From a bacterium SCSIO 12741 (GTDB lineage Bacteria; Bacteroidota; Bacteroidia; Flavobacteriales_G; Salibacteraceae), in contig CP073749.1 of NCBI GenBank assembly GCA_024398055.1, positions 1,488,594 through 1,552,593 of the forward strand: a stretch of DNA of 64,000 nucleotides. The letters run 5' to 3'. The position numbers were made by a program, and so were the translations under genes. Below, piece after piece: positions 48,335 to 56,151 of the stretch. The notes under the pieces were generated by a model. It had not been told where the DNA came from and did not search any database. It saw only the letters and a list, made by a program, of their open reading frames with translations. Each line of letters opens with the position of its first letter. Positions within the stretch are counted from its first letter, which is position 1.

Positions 48335-49111
48335 TCAGTCGCAATCCTCGCCAATCTCACAGGAAGCTCCATCGGCTTTGACGGCTGTTTTCTCTTGCTG
48401 TTTTAATTCGGTGAGCGCCTTGCGCATGGCATCAAGTTGAAAGTACCCAGAAGCCAATAATTGCTTTTGGCCATTGGCTTCAAGAATAAGGGCGGGAAAG
48501 CCATTGACCACTCCCTGGATGCTTTGAAACTCGGCATAGGTGGCCTTTAGGTTCTCTTCACTCAGCCATTGAGATTTGAACTCTTTAGGGTCTATGTCAA
48601 ACTTTTCCAGGATGGGCAGATAGGTCTCGAACTCGTTTAAACGCATCCCCCGATCAAAAAGAGCCAATTGAACTTCTTTGGCAAATTCAAATACATGATC
48701 CGGGGCCAACTTTTTGGACAACACAATGGCTGCGCTGGGCTCTAAACTACTCATCACGTAGTCGGAGTCTTTGATCAAACTCTTGTACTCATTGGATACA
48801 ATGATGCCCGTGTAAGATTCAAACCGGGGCAAGTGAGATTGAATGTAACTGCTTATTTGAGAACCCGCCGTTGGAGCTTGATTGCCCAACCACATACCGC
48901 CATTGATGAATTCAAAGTCATAATCCCCCTGAAACTCTTGGTAAATGGAGGCCATATTAAATCCATTTCCATAACACCATCCGCATTGTGCGTCCATAAC
49001 ATAAATCAACTTCATTTTGGTTTCCTCCTTTTTCTGAGCAAAAGCCCCAATGGTGCTAAGCACGGAATACAATACCATTCCCCAAGCTATAACCACTGTT
49101 TTAATCGACAT
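48335..49111 (-). CDS. Exported DsbA-family thioredoxin-fold protein
   Basis: 258 aa. Signal peptide (VLSTIGAFAQ), redox motif CGWC in MDAQCGWCYGNGFN, and the DsbA/FrnE-type helical insert (AFEF..., FDRGMRLNEFETYLPILEKFDID), ending with an acidic tail carrying two more Cys (ASCEIGEDCD). FrnE/SpxH-like relatives are thiol-disulphide oxidoreductases. It is divergent from an HxlR regulator, and an inverted repeat overlaps its promoter, so redox-responsive control is likely. Confidence 0.85.
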   Translation of the reverse strand: MSIKTVVIAWGMVLYSVLSTIGAFAQKKEETKMKLIYVMDAQCGWCYGNGFNMASIYQEFQGDYDFEFINGGMWLGNQAPTAGSQISSYIQSHLPRFESYTGIIVSNEYKSLIKDSDYVMSSLEPSAAIVLSKKLAPDHVFEFAKEVQLALFDRGMRLNEFETYLPILEKFDIDPKEFKSQWLSEENLKATYAEFQSIQGVVNGFPALILEANGQKQLLASGYFQLDAMRKALTELKQQEKTAVKADGASCEIGEDCD

Positions 49112-49138
49112 AAATTCTATTCTGGTTCAATTCGCTAA

Positions 49139-49198
49139 CAAAAGTCTAATTTTACCGACTACGATACAAGTACATACCTTATTGTAGGGTACCTACTT
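49139..49198. promoter_or_regulatory. dsbA-like promoter and candidate HxlR operator
   Basis: Minus-strand TTG (49169-49167) and GACTTTTG (49146-49139, one mismatch from TAnnTTTG) are 20 bases apart and would drive the DsbA-like gene. AGTACATACC (49169-49178) and GGTACCTACT (49189-49198) form an inverted repeat (8 of 10 positions) whose left arm touches the -33 element. This placement suits repression by the divergently encoded HxlR protein. Confidence 0.4.
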
Positions 49199-49233
49199 TG
49201 AGGTGTGAAATAAGCAATATAAAGGTTTCAGAA

Positions 49234-49551
49234 ATGCAAAAAAATGATAACAGCCTACATCCCTGTCCTGTTGGTCGTTCAATCAAGGTGCTGGGAGGTA
49301 AATGGCGATTGCGTATTATCAATGAAGTGGGATTGGAAAAAAGGCGCTTTGGAGAACTAAAACGGCTCATTCCTGACATCAGCGAAAAAATGCTAATTCA
49401 AGAGTTGAAAACCTTGGTGGAATACGACATCCTAAACAAAAAATCTTATCCTCAAATTCCGCCCAAAGTGGAATACTTCCTCACGGAAAAAGGACGCTTG
49501 GCCTTACCTGTAATCGAAAGCTTTAAAAAGTTTGGAGAAGAGGCGCTATAA
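49234..49551 (+). CDS. HxlR-family transcriptional regulator
   Basis: 105 aa from the ATG at 49234. Winged helix HxlR domain: HPCPVGRSIKVLGGKWRLRI, RRFGELKRLIPDISEKMLIQ, ELKTLVEYDILNKK. The Cys in PCPVG corresponds to the redox Cys of YodB/HypR-type members. Divergent from the DsbA-like gene and 70 bases upstream of the AraC-Ogt gene. An upstream TTG (49198) is in frame but adds non-family residues. Confidence 0.88.
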   Translation: MQKNDNSLHPCPVGRSIKVLGGKWRLRIINEVGLEKRRFGELKRLIPDISEKMLIQELKTLVEYDILNKKSYPQIPPKVEYFLTEKGRLALPVIESFKKFGEEAL

Positions 49552-49621
49552 ACCGCAAGAATCGGGTTTTGAAAAAGGGGGTTCTTGATGAACTTTGTTC
49601 TTTGTCAAAACCAGTAGGAAG

Positions 49622-50464
49622 ATGAAAACGGATAACCCATATCACTACGATAAGATTGCGGAAGCGATTCAGTATTTAGATGATCATTTTCAAGAGCAAC
49701 CCTCGTTGGATCAGCTGGCTGAACAATTAAACCTTAGCCCGTTTCACCTTCAGCGCCTGTTTAAAGACTGGGTAGGGGTTACACCAAAAAAGTACCTGCA
49801 GTTTTTAAGCGTAAGCTACGCAAAAAGCAAGCTGAAGAAAAGTGATGCAACCTTGTTTGATACGGCCCTTGACACCGGACTATCTGGTACAGGCCGGTTG
49901 CACGATCTGTTTATCAATCTCGAAGGAATGACTCCCGGTGAGTACAAAAATGGTGGGGAGCATTTATCCATAAACTACCGCTACGACGAAACCCCGTTTG
50001 GTAATATTCTCGTAGCTTCTACCCAAAAGGGTATTTGTTATCTGGCTTTTATTGAGAACAACGAAACCGGCCTGGCGGAGTTAAAAAAACAGTTTCCCAA
50101 TGCCCAATACCAGTCTCAGGAGGACGAGTTGCAACGAGAAGTATTGGCTGTATTTCACAACGATTGGGACGAATTGAAGGAAATCAAATTGCACCTCAAG
50201 GGTTCTGAATTTCAGCTCAAAGTTTGGGAAGCACTTCTTAGCATCCCCTCCGGAAAACTGGCCACCTATGGTGAAATTGCTCAAAAAATAGAGCAACCCA
50301 AAGCCTCTCGTGCTGTGGGCACGGCCATTGGCAGCAATCCCATTGCCTACCTGGTGCCTTGTCATAGGGTCATCCAATCTTCTGGAAAGACAGGTGGCTA
50401 TCGCTGGAATCCTATCCGAAAGAAGGCTATTCTGGGCTGGGAAGCGGCAAAAACGGATTCCTAA
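49622..50464 (+). CDS. AraC-type HTH fused to O6-methylguanine-DNA methyltransferase
   Basis: 280 aa from the ATG at 49622. N-terminal AraC HTH (DDHFQEQPSLDQLAEQLNLS, HLQRLFKDWVGVTPKKYLQF) and C-terminal Ogt domain with the acceptor Cys247 in YLVPCHRVIQSSGK. It resembles Ada without the N-terminal zinc/phosphotriester domain, so methylation sensing must use the Ogt Cys or another signal. Two bases separate it from the AlkB gene, forming an alkylation-repair operon. Confidence 0.92.
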   Translation: MKTDNPYHYDKIAEAIQYLDDHFQEQPSLDQLAEQLNLSPFHLQRLFKDWVGVTPKKYLQFLSVSYAKSKLKKSDATLFDTALDTGLSGTGRLHDLFINLEGMTPGEYKNGGEHLSINYRYDETPFGNILVASTQKGICYLAFIENNETGLAELKKQFPNAQYQSQEDELQREVLAVFHNDWDELKEIKLHLKGSEFQLKVWEALLSIPSGKLATYGEIAQKIEQPKASRAVGTAIGSNPIAYLVPCHRVIQSSGKTGGYRWNPIRKKAILGWEAAKTDS

Positions 50465-50466
50465 AA

Positions 50467-51072
50467 ATGCTTTTTGATGATCCCATAGATAGTAGCACCA
50501 ATCATTTGCCCTATGACGGTACGGTTCATTATTGGGGGCAGGTGTTCTCTGAACAGGATGCCAGGCAATACTTGGATCTGCTGCTGGAAAACATCGCCTG
50601 GAAAAACGATGAAGCCATCATTTTTGGAAAGCACATCGTTACTAAACGTAAAGTGGCCTGGTATGCTGATGAGCCCTTTGAGTATACCTATTCAAAAATT
50701 CACCGGACCGCCCTCCCCTGGACATCTTTGTTACTGGAATTGAAGCAACAAGTGGAAGCTAAAACACAGCAGGTTTACAATTCCTGTTTATTAAATCTCT
50801 ACCACAACGGTCAGGAAGGAATGGCCTGGCATAGCGACGATGAGCGAGACCTACAAACTCACGGTTCCATTGCTTCTTTATCCTTTGGTGCGAAACGAAA
50901 ATTTGCTCTTAAGCACCGAAAAACGAAATTCAAAAAAGTATTTGAGCTCAACAGCGGCGACTTACTGGAAATGAAGGATGAAACCCAAAGCCATTGGGTG
51001 CATAACCTTCCCACGACCAAACGAGTGCACGATCCAAGGATCAACCTGACGTTTAGGCAAATGATTCGATAA
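50467..51072 (+). CDS. alkB: AlkB-like 2-oxoglutarate/Fe(II) DNA repair dioxygenase
   Basis: 201 aa. Demethylates alkylated bases oxidatively. Fe ligands in the HxD motif (MAWHSDDERDL) and a distal His in KRVHDPRINLTFR, whose Arg residues bind 2-oxoglutarate. Also NLYHNGQEGM and ASLSFGAKRKFALK. Coupled to the AraC-Ogt gene, so both direct-reversal routes are co-expressed. Confidence 0.92.
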   Translation: MLFDDPIDSSTNHLPYDGTVHYWGQVFSEQDARQYLDLLLENIAWKNDEAIIFGKHIVTKRKVAWYADEPFEYTYSKIHRTALPWTSLLLELKQQVEAKTQQVYNSCLLNLYHNGQEGMAWHSDDERDLQTHGSIASLSFGAKRKFALKHRKTKFKKVFELNSGDLLEMKDETQSHWVHNLPTTKRVHDPRINLTFRQMIR

Positions 51073-51193
51073 TTTAGAAAGGTCACTTTCTTTCCTACCG
51101 TCCGAACCACCTGGACTGCGGAGCTCCATATTCGATGGAAAAACTATATTGTAACACGCCACAACAAGGATTTAGAAGATCGCTCAAGGGTGT

Positions 51194-52096
51194 ATGAACA
51201 AGCATAAAACCATAACAGACCTATTGACGTCACTAAACGTAGCTGATTATCAGGTATTCGACAGCTTTCACATTCTTAAGTTTAAGGACCATTTAGACCG
51301 CCTTTCACTTCAAACCGTTTCCCGGCAGTGCGACTTCTTCCTACTCTACTTTTCCAACCATTATGATGCCGACATTCATGTGGACGACACCTTTTTCTCA
51401 GCCAAGGACAAAACACTGATTTCCTTTTTGGCTCCCTTGCAAACCTTATCCGTAGACGTAAAGAAGGTGGACCCTATATCAAGTGGTTACATGGTGGCCT
51501 TTGAGGCCAGTTTTTTTCAAACCGGCCGGTCCAATTTCGATATTCAGCAATCCTTCCCCTTTTTTAACCCCCATTTTTCTCCGGTCTACTTTCTGGAGAA
51601 GGGGGAAAACGTGTTTTCAGATTTGTTGCAACAAATTCACTCCCTCTTTAAAGAGCCCACCGCTGAGAACCGGGAAATCATTCGATCGTACTTAAACATT
51701 TTGCTTTTTGAAGCTCGAAAAGCCTTTTTGGAAGGATCTATAAAAACAACGCTTTCCACCCGGTCTCAACAAATTGCGTTTTCCTTTGAAAACCTGATCA
51801 AGCAACATTCTCGTGAAAGGCAGCCCCTGGAATTCTATGCGCAAAAGTTGAACCTAAGCACGGTGTACTTATCGGAATGCGTAAAAAAGGCTACCGACAA
51901 AACCGCCAAGCAAATTCTAAAAGAGTATGTTCTGCTGGACGCCTCTACCCTTCTGTTGCAAACAACAGATACCATAGACCATATCTCGGATACTTTAGGG
52001 TTTAGCGCTACTTCCAATTTCATCAATTTTTTCAAAAAGGAAAGTGGTTTTACGCCCTCCCGATATAGGATCGAGCAAGGACCTAAGTTTTCATAA
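51194..52096 (+). CDS. AraC-family transcriptional regulator
   Basis: 300 aa. N-terminal cupin-like sensor region (HILKFKDHLDR, GYMVAFEASFFQ) and C-terminal AraC HTH from about residue 195 (PLEFYAQKLNLSTVYLSECVKKATDKTAKQIL, ISDTLGFSATSNFINFFKKESGFTPSRYR). The ligand and target are unknown. The next gene starts about 70 bases downstream on the same strand and could be its target. Confidence 0.87.
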   Translation: MNKHKTITDLLTSLNVADYQVFDSFHILKFKDHLDRLSLQTVSRQCDFFLLYFSNHYDADIHVDDTFFSAKDKTLISFLAPLQTLSVDVKKVDPISSGYMVAFEASFFQTGRSNFDIQQSFPFFNPHFSPVYFLEKGENVFSDLLQQIHSLFKEPTAENREIIRSYLNILLFEARKAFLEGSIKTTLSTRSQQIAFSFENLIKQHSRERQPLEFYAQKLNLSTVYLSECVKKATDKTAKQILKEYVLLDASTLLLQTTDTIDHISDTLGFSATSNFINFFKKESGFTPSRYRIEQGPKFS

Positions 52097-52167
52097 TTTT
52101 TACCCGGTTTTTAGTACCCCATCCCGGTTACGTCCATGGCAATTTTGCAGTGTTGAACAATTGCATC

Positions 52168-52656
52168 ATGGAAAGAAACTTAACAAAAGAAACCCGACAT
52201 TTAGTTATAGCCTTTTTAAGTGTTAGTGCCCTCCTCTTTGGAGAATTGCTGGAGCAGGTCGTTTTTGTACCGAATTGGTTAATTGGAAATGTGGATGAAA
52301 ATATGGAGCACTTCCGAAAATTCAAACACACCACCGATCCGGGTATGTTTTACTTCCCGCTCACCATTGTGGCCGTTGTTTCCCACCTCCTTTTGATGCG
52401 GGCCAAAGCGAATCTTACTGCCTTGCAGAAGCAACATGTTAAGTGGTCGCTGATCCTATTTATGATCGTATTTGCAGTAACCATTTATGTCATTGTATTT
52501 ATCAATGTACCGGTGATCGATCAAGGAACTTTGACTGGAGAAGCTCAAAAATTCCAATTGGAGATCTGGGCCGTTTTGAATATGATTCGAATCATTCTTC
52601 CAGCCATTGGGCTCTACAAGCTGGCTCAACTGTTTAGCCTAAAAACAAGTGAATAA
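52168..52656 (+). CDS. Four-helix membrane protein, possibly DUF1772-like
   Basis: 162 aa from the ATG at 52168. Hydrophobic segments at about 14-35, 55-72, 90-112 and 135-155 with VPNWL and FHRKF-like spacing that resembles anthrone oxygenase/DUF1772 proteins, but the match is by eye only. It follows the AraC gene. Confidence 0.6.
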   Translation: MERNLTKETRHLVIAFLSVSALLFGELLEQVVFVPNWLIGNVDENMEHFRKFKHTTDPGMFYFPLTIVAVVSHLLLMRAKANLTALQKQHVKWSLILFMIVFAVTIYVIVFINVPVIDQGTLTGEAQKFQLEIWAVLNMIRIILPAIGLYKLAQLFSLKTSE

Positions 52657-52715
52657 TTCGAACCTTATCGTTCGAGTGCGCACCTTCTTATTCTCATTCC
52701 CATTATCTCCTTATC

Positions 52716-53065
52716 ATGAAAAGAACTTCAATCCTTTTAGCCCTTGTTATCTCTTTAGCTGCTTGCCAGGATAGTGAAAAACCGAAAAAGTCATCGGTTA
52801 GATTGGGCCCGGATACCGGATCACCATCCGAAGAAATACATCCGGGCTATGAGATATATCTGGACAACTGTTCGGTTTGTCATGGAAAAGAAGGAGATGC
52901 CGGACGAGGGGTGCAGCCAACTTGCAAACCACCCAGCTCGATAGCCTTGGTCTACATCAGGTGATCAAAAATGGTCGTAATTCTATGCCTCCTTATGGCG
53001 GCCAGCTTAAAGATGAAGAGATTGGTCAAATCATTAGTTTCTTTAACTCTTTCAAGAATGGCTAA
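52716..53065 (+). pseudogene. c-type cytochrome lipoprotein, frameshifted
   Basis: Reconstructs to 116 aa: lipobox SLAAC, linker, then a single-heme cytochrome c with CSVCHG heme site and axial Met in NSMPPYGGQ. The heme motif and the Met half lie in different frames. One extra G in the GGGG run at 52908-52911 gives GDAGRGGAANLQTTQLDSLG and joins them. Likely an electron carrier at the outer face of the membrane. Confidence 0.82.
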
Positions 53066-53106
53066 CCCGGTTTAATACCGGTTCTATTCCATTAAATCAA
53101 CCTCCA

Positions 53107-53454
53107 TTAGTCCCGATTGATAATAGTTTCACGGTGCTTTTGCCCCCAATTATATAGCGCCTTTATCACCTCGCTACAGGTCTTCCCATATTCCGTGATG
53201 GAATAGGTTATGGTCACGGGCCTGGTATCTGTCACTTCCCGCTTGACCAGTAAGTTCATTTCGAGGTCTTTTAATTCTTTGGAAAGCATCTTAGGGGTTA
53301 TTCCTATAACCGTGTCTTTAAGCTGCTTGAAGCCACACTCTTCATAGTAGATCAAAGCACTTATGATTTGAATCTTCCACTTTCCTTGGAACACATCCAG
53401 CGCGTCTCTAACTGGCATCAACTTACTTAAACACTCATCTGGAGTCTTGCCCAT
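53107..53454 (-). CDS. HxlR-family transcriptional regulator
   Basis: 115 aa winged-helix protein: LMPVRDALDVFQGKWKIQII, CGFKQLKDTVIGITPKMLSKELKDLEMN, YSITEYGKTCSEVIKAL. It is divergent from the dehalogenase-type operon. A minus-strand exact -7 box TATATTTG lies at 53523-53516, and the palindromic operator candidate (53477-53498) sits between that box and the start codon, suggesting autoregulation. Confidence 0.9.
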   Translation of the reverse strand: MGKTPDECLSKLMPVRDALDVFQGKWKIQIISALIYYEECGFKQLKDTVIGITPKMLSKELKDLEMNLLVKREVTDTRPVTITYSITEYGKTCSEVIKALYNWGQKHRETIINRD

Positions 53455-53476
53455 AGCAATTCCTTTTACGACCGAG

Positions 53477-53498
53477 TATACTCAAGTATACCGGTATA
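53477..53498. promoter_or_regulatory. Candidate HxlR operator, overlapping palindromes
   Basis: TATACT-ca-AGTATA (53477-53490) is a perfect inverted repeat, and its right arm is shared with a second perfect palindrome TATACC-GGTATA (53487-53498). It lies between the divergent HxlR and hydrolase genes. HxlR dimers are known to bind AGTA/TACT-type palindromes, and the arrangement could hold two dimers. Confidence 0.5.
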
Positions 53499-53535
53499 TT
53501 TTATATATCCAGTAGCAAATATATACCAATCAATC

Positions 53536-53543
53536 TAAATTTG
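53536..53543 (+). promoter_or_regulatory. -7 box of the dehalogenase operon
   Basis: Exact TAAATTTG, 36 bases before the ATG at 53580. No TTG at the expected -33 distance, so the promoter may need activation or is weak. Confidence 0.45.
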
Positions 53544-53579
53544 CTTTTCCATTCGATTAAAACGAATAATTCATTGAAA

Positions 53580-54544
53580 ATGAAAAGAGTTAAACATATA
53601 GTCAAAACCCCGGATTCGGCTTTCGCAGACTTAAAAGACTATCCTTTTGAGCCACATTATATGGAATTAACCGGCGGTGTCCATATGCATTATGTAGAAG
53701 AGGGAAAGGGCAATCCAAAATCCTTGTTTCTGTTTCACGGACAACCTTCCTGGAGCTATCTGTACCGACATATGATTCCAACCCTGGTTCGGCAAGGGTT
53801 TCATGTAATTGCTCCTGATCTCATCGGTTTTGGAAAATCCGATAAACCGGTTTCTCCGGATGACCATACCTTCTATAACCACGTGAAGTGGATGAGCGAT
53901 TTTGTACAGAAGATGGGAATCAAAAATGCCCAAGCCTTTATGCAAGATTGGGGGGCATGATTGGGCTACGGGTATTAGCTAACAACCCAGACTGGCTGGA
54001 CCGGCTCATTGTAGCCAATACGGCCTTGGCAGAAATAAAGGGCATCGGTAAGTTGGTCTTTCCCAAGGTGATGAAACTTATGCTTACGACCAGTGGCAAG
54101 CCATCTGTTGAAAAATTTGCCGGCAAGCAAAACTTTGGAAACTGGGGTGGATATTTCGCCCGAGCCGAACACCTGGAAATTGGCAAAATCATGCAAGTAT
54201 TAACCACCCGGGAATTGGACCCTGAGGAAATGGATGCCTATGACGCTCCCTTCCCGAGTGAAAAATTCGTGGCAGGCCCGAGAACCATGCCCCAGATAAT
54301 TGCCACGGATTTAACCCAAATCAATGAGGATTGGAAAAAATTGAAACGATGGAACAAGCCTGTTCTAACTCTTTTCAGCGACAAAGATCCTTTTTTAGCC
54401 GGTAAAGGCTACGATAAGCAACTGCAACGGAACTTCAGCGGTGCAGCGGACCAACCTCACATTACCATCGAAAATGCCTCTCATTTTTTGCAGGAGGACC
54501 AACCCGAAGATTTAGTTAAAAACATCACTAATTGGATTAAATAA
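53580..54544 (+). pseudogene. Haloalkane dehalogenase subfamily I-like hydrolase, frameshifted
   Basis: Alpha/beta hydrolase, 321 aa when corrected. Oxyanion region HGQPSWSYLYRHMIP, nucleophile elbow QDWGG (Asp followed by Trp, as in haloalkane dehalogenases), acid Asp in FSDKDPFLAG and base His in ASHFLQED. This resembles DhlA-type enzymes, but Gln replaces the usual Glu in HGEP. The elbow is split between frames; one extra G in the six-G run at 53950-53955 gives QDWGGMIGLRVLANNPDW. Real start ATG 53580. First gene of a three-gene unit. Confidence 0.85.
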
Positions 54545-54555
54545 AACTCGAACAC

Positions 54556-55176
54556 ATGAGAATAGCAGTGATAGGAGGGCCGGGAACGGTCGGTTCAGGA
54601 ATTGTCAATTTGCTTCAGCAAAGCCATGAAATCATAAGTATCGGAAAAACGAGGGGTGACCATCAGGTTGACCTGCTCAATACCCAAAGCATCGAGCAGC
54701 TTTTTGAAGGCCTGGGCCCGATCGACGGGATAATCTCCACCATTGGAGATGGTCCAATGGCTCCACTATTGGAGTTAAATGCAGCGGATTTTCAAAACGC
54801 CTTTGCCTCAAAAGTGATTGCCAACTTTAACCTGATAAAAGTGGCCGTAAAATCACTGGTTCCTAACGGATTTATCATTCTGACTTCCGGCATTGCCAGT
54901 ATGAACCCCATTCCTCATGCATCCACCCTATCGGTGGCCTGTGCCGGTATCGAAGCATTTGTTCGATCTGCTGCTCTGGAAGAAACTGGAGGAATTCGCA
55001 TTAATGCCGTAAGTCCGGCCTTTGTTAAGGAAACGATGGAATTATTTGGAATGGACAGTAGTTCGGGAATTTCCTCAGCCGATACCGCACTGGCCTATAA
55101 ATACCTGATCGACAACGAAGCCAACGGAAGCATTATCAACGTACCCGAATTTTTAGCACAAATCAAAGAATCATGA
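54556..55176 (+). CDS. Atypical short-chain dehydrogenase-like protein
   Basis: 206 aa Rossmann protein: MRIAVIGGPGTVGSGI (GxxGxxGxG-like), GIISTIGDGPMAPL, ILTSGIASMNPIPHAS, GGIRINAVSPAFV. The YxxxK motif is absent (reads LSVACAGIEAF), as in the Lin1944-like atypical SDR group, so catalysis is uncertain. It starts 11 bases after the first hydrolase and overlaps the next gene by four bases (ATGA), so the three are one transcription unit. Confidence 0.85.
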   Translation: MRIAVIGGPGTVGSGIVNLLQQSHEIISIGKTRGDHQVDLLNTQSIEQLFEGLGPIDGIISTIGDGPMAPLLELNAADFQNAFASKVIANFNLIKVAVKSLVPNGFIILTSGIASMNPIPHASTLSVACAGIEAFVRSAALEETGGIRINAVSPAFVKETMELFGMDSSSGISSADTALAYKYLIDNEANGSIINVPEFLAQIKES

Positions 55177-56069
55177 AAAAGACTGAAATAGGCGAAAACT
55201 TTCCCTTTGAATCCAAATTTCTGGAAGTAAAAGGGAGTCGAATGCACTACATAGACGAAGGGCAGGGAAATCCCATTTTGTTTATCCACGGCAATCCCAC
55301 CTCATCCTACATATGGCGCAACATTATCCCTTATGTCACGGAAGACTCCAGGGCAATTGCAGTGGATCTGATCGGCTTCGGAAAATCGGATAAACCCGCA
55401 ATTGATTATGGCTTTACTGATTCCTATGCCTACCTGGAAGCCTTTATTGAAAAGCTGGGACTCAAGGATATCATCCTGGTGGTTCAGGATTGGGGGTCGG
55501 GGCTCGGATTTCACTATGCCAATACACACCGGGAGAACATTAGAGGAATTGCTTTTATGGAAGCCATGTATGAACAAAAGGATTGGAATAAACTGACTCC
55601 ATCGTTGAAAATGGCCTTTACCATGATTCAATCTAAACCTTTGAGCTGGCTTATGCTCGGAGTAGGAAACCAATTCATCAAAAAAATGCTTCCTGATGGT
55701 ATTGTTAGAAAGCTTAGTCCTCAGGAAATGGAAACTTATGCAGCTCCTTTTAAAACTCTAAAAAGTCGCAAGCCTTCCTATGTTTTTCCTCGGGATGTTC
55801 CCATCAAAAACAAACCAGCACATACAGCAGAGGCGGTCAACAACTACAATTATTGGCTCCAGGAAACGCCAATACCGAAATTGATGTTTTACGCAGATCC
55901 TGGAATGCTGATCCCAATAGAGGAAGTTCCGTGGATAGAAAAAAACTTTCCGAACCTCACTTCTATTAAACTGGGTAAGGGTATTCACTTCGTTCAGGAA
56001 GACCACCCACATACCATTGGAGCTGGATTAAAAAAGTGGATCAAATCCCTTGTTCAATCCAAGCTCTGA
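55173..56069 (+). CDS. dhaA: Haloalkane dehalogenase, subfamily II-like
   Basis: 298 aa. Cleaves carbon-halogen bonds to an alcohol and halide in characterised relatives. Catalytic set visible: halide-stabilising Asn in HGNPTSSYIWRN, nucleophile Asp plus halide-binding Trp in VVQDWGSGLGFHYA, acid Glu in GIAFMEAM, base His in GKGIHFVQED. This is the subfamily II arrangement (DhaA/LinB type). No signal peptide. Third gene of the operon with the frameshifted subfamily I-like gene and the SDR. Confidence 0.9.
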   Translation: MKKTEIGENFPFESKFLEVKGSRMHYIDEGQGNPILFIHGNPTSSYIWRNIIPYVTEDSRAIAVDLIGFGKSDKPAIDYGFTDSYAYLEAFIEKLGLKDIILVVQDWGSGLGFHYANTHRENIRGIAFMEAMYEQKDWNKLTPSLKMAFTMIQSKPLSWLMLGVGNQFIKKMLPDGIVRKLSPQEMETYAAPFKTLKSRKPSYVFPRDVPIKNKPAHTAEAVNNYNYWLQETPIPKLMFYADPGMLIPIEEVPWIEKNFPNLTSIKLGKGIHFVQEDHPHTIGAGLKKWIKSLVQSKL

Positions 56070-56151
56070 ATCTTAAGGGAAACATTGCCTTCACCCTTTT
56101 TTATTTTTAGTTTGGCTTGGTTAAACAAACTACTTATTATCTAAATCAATC

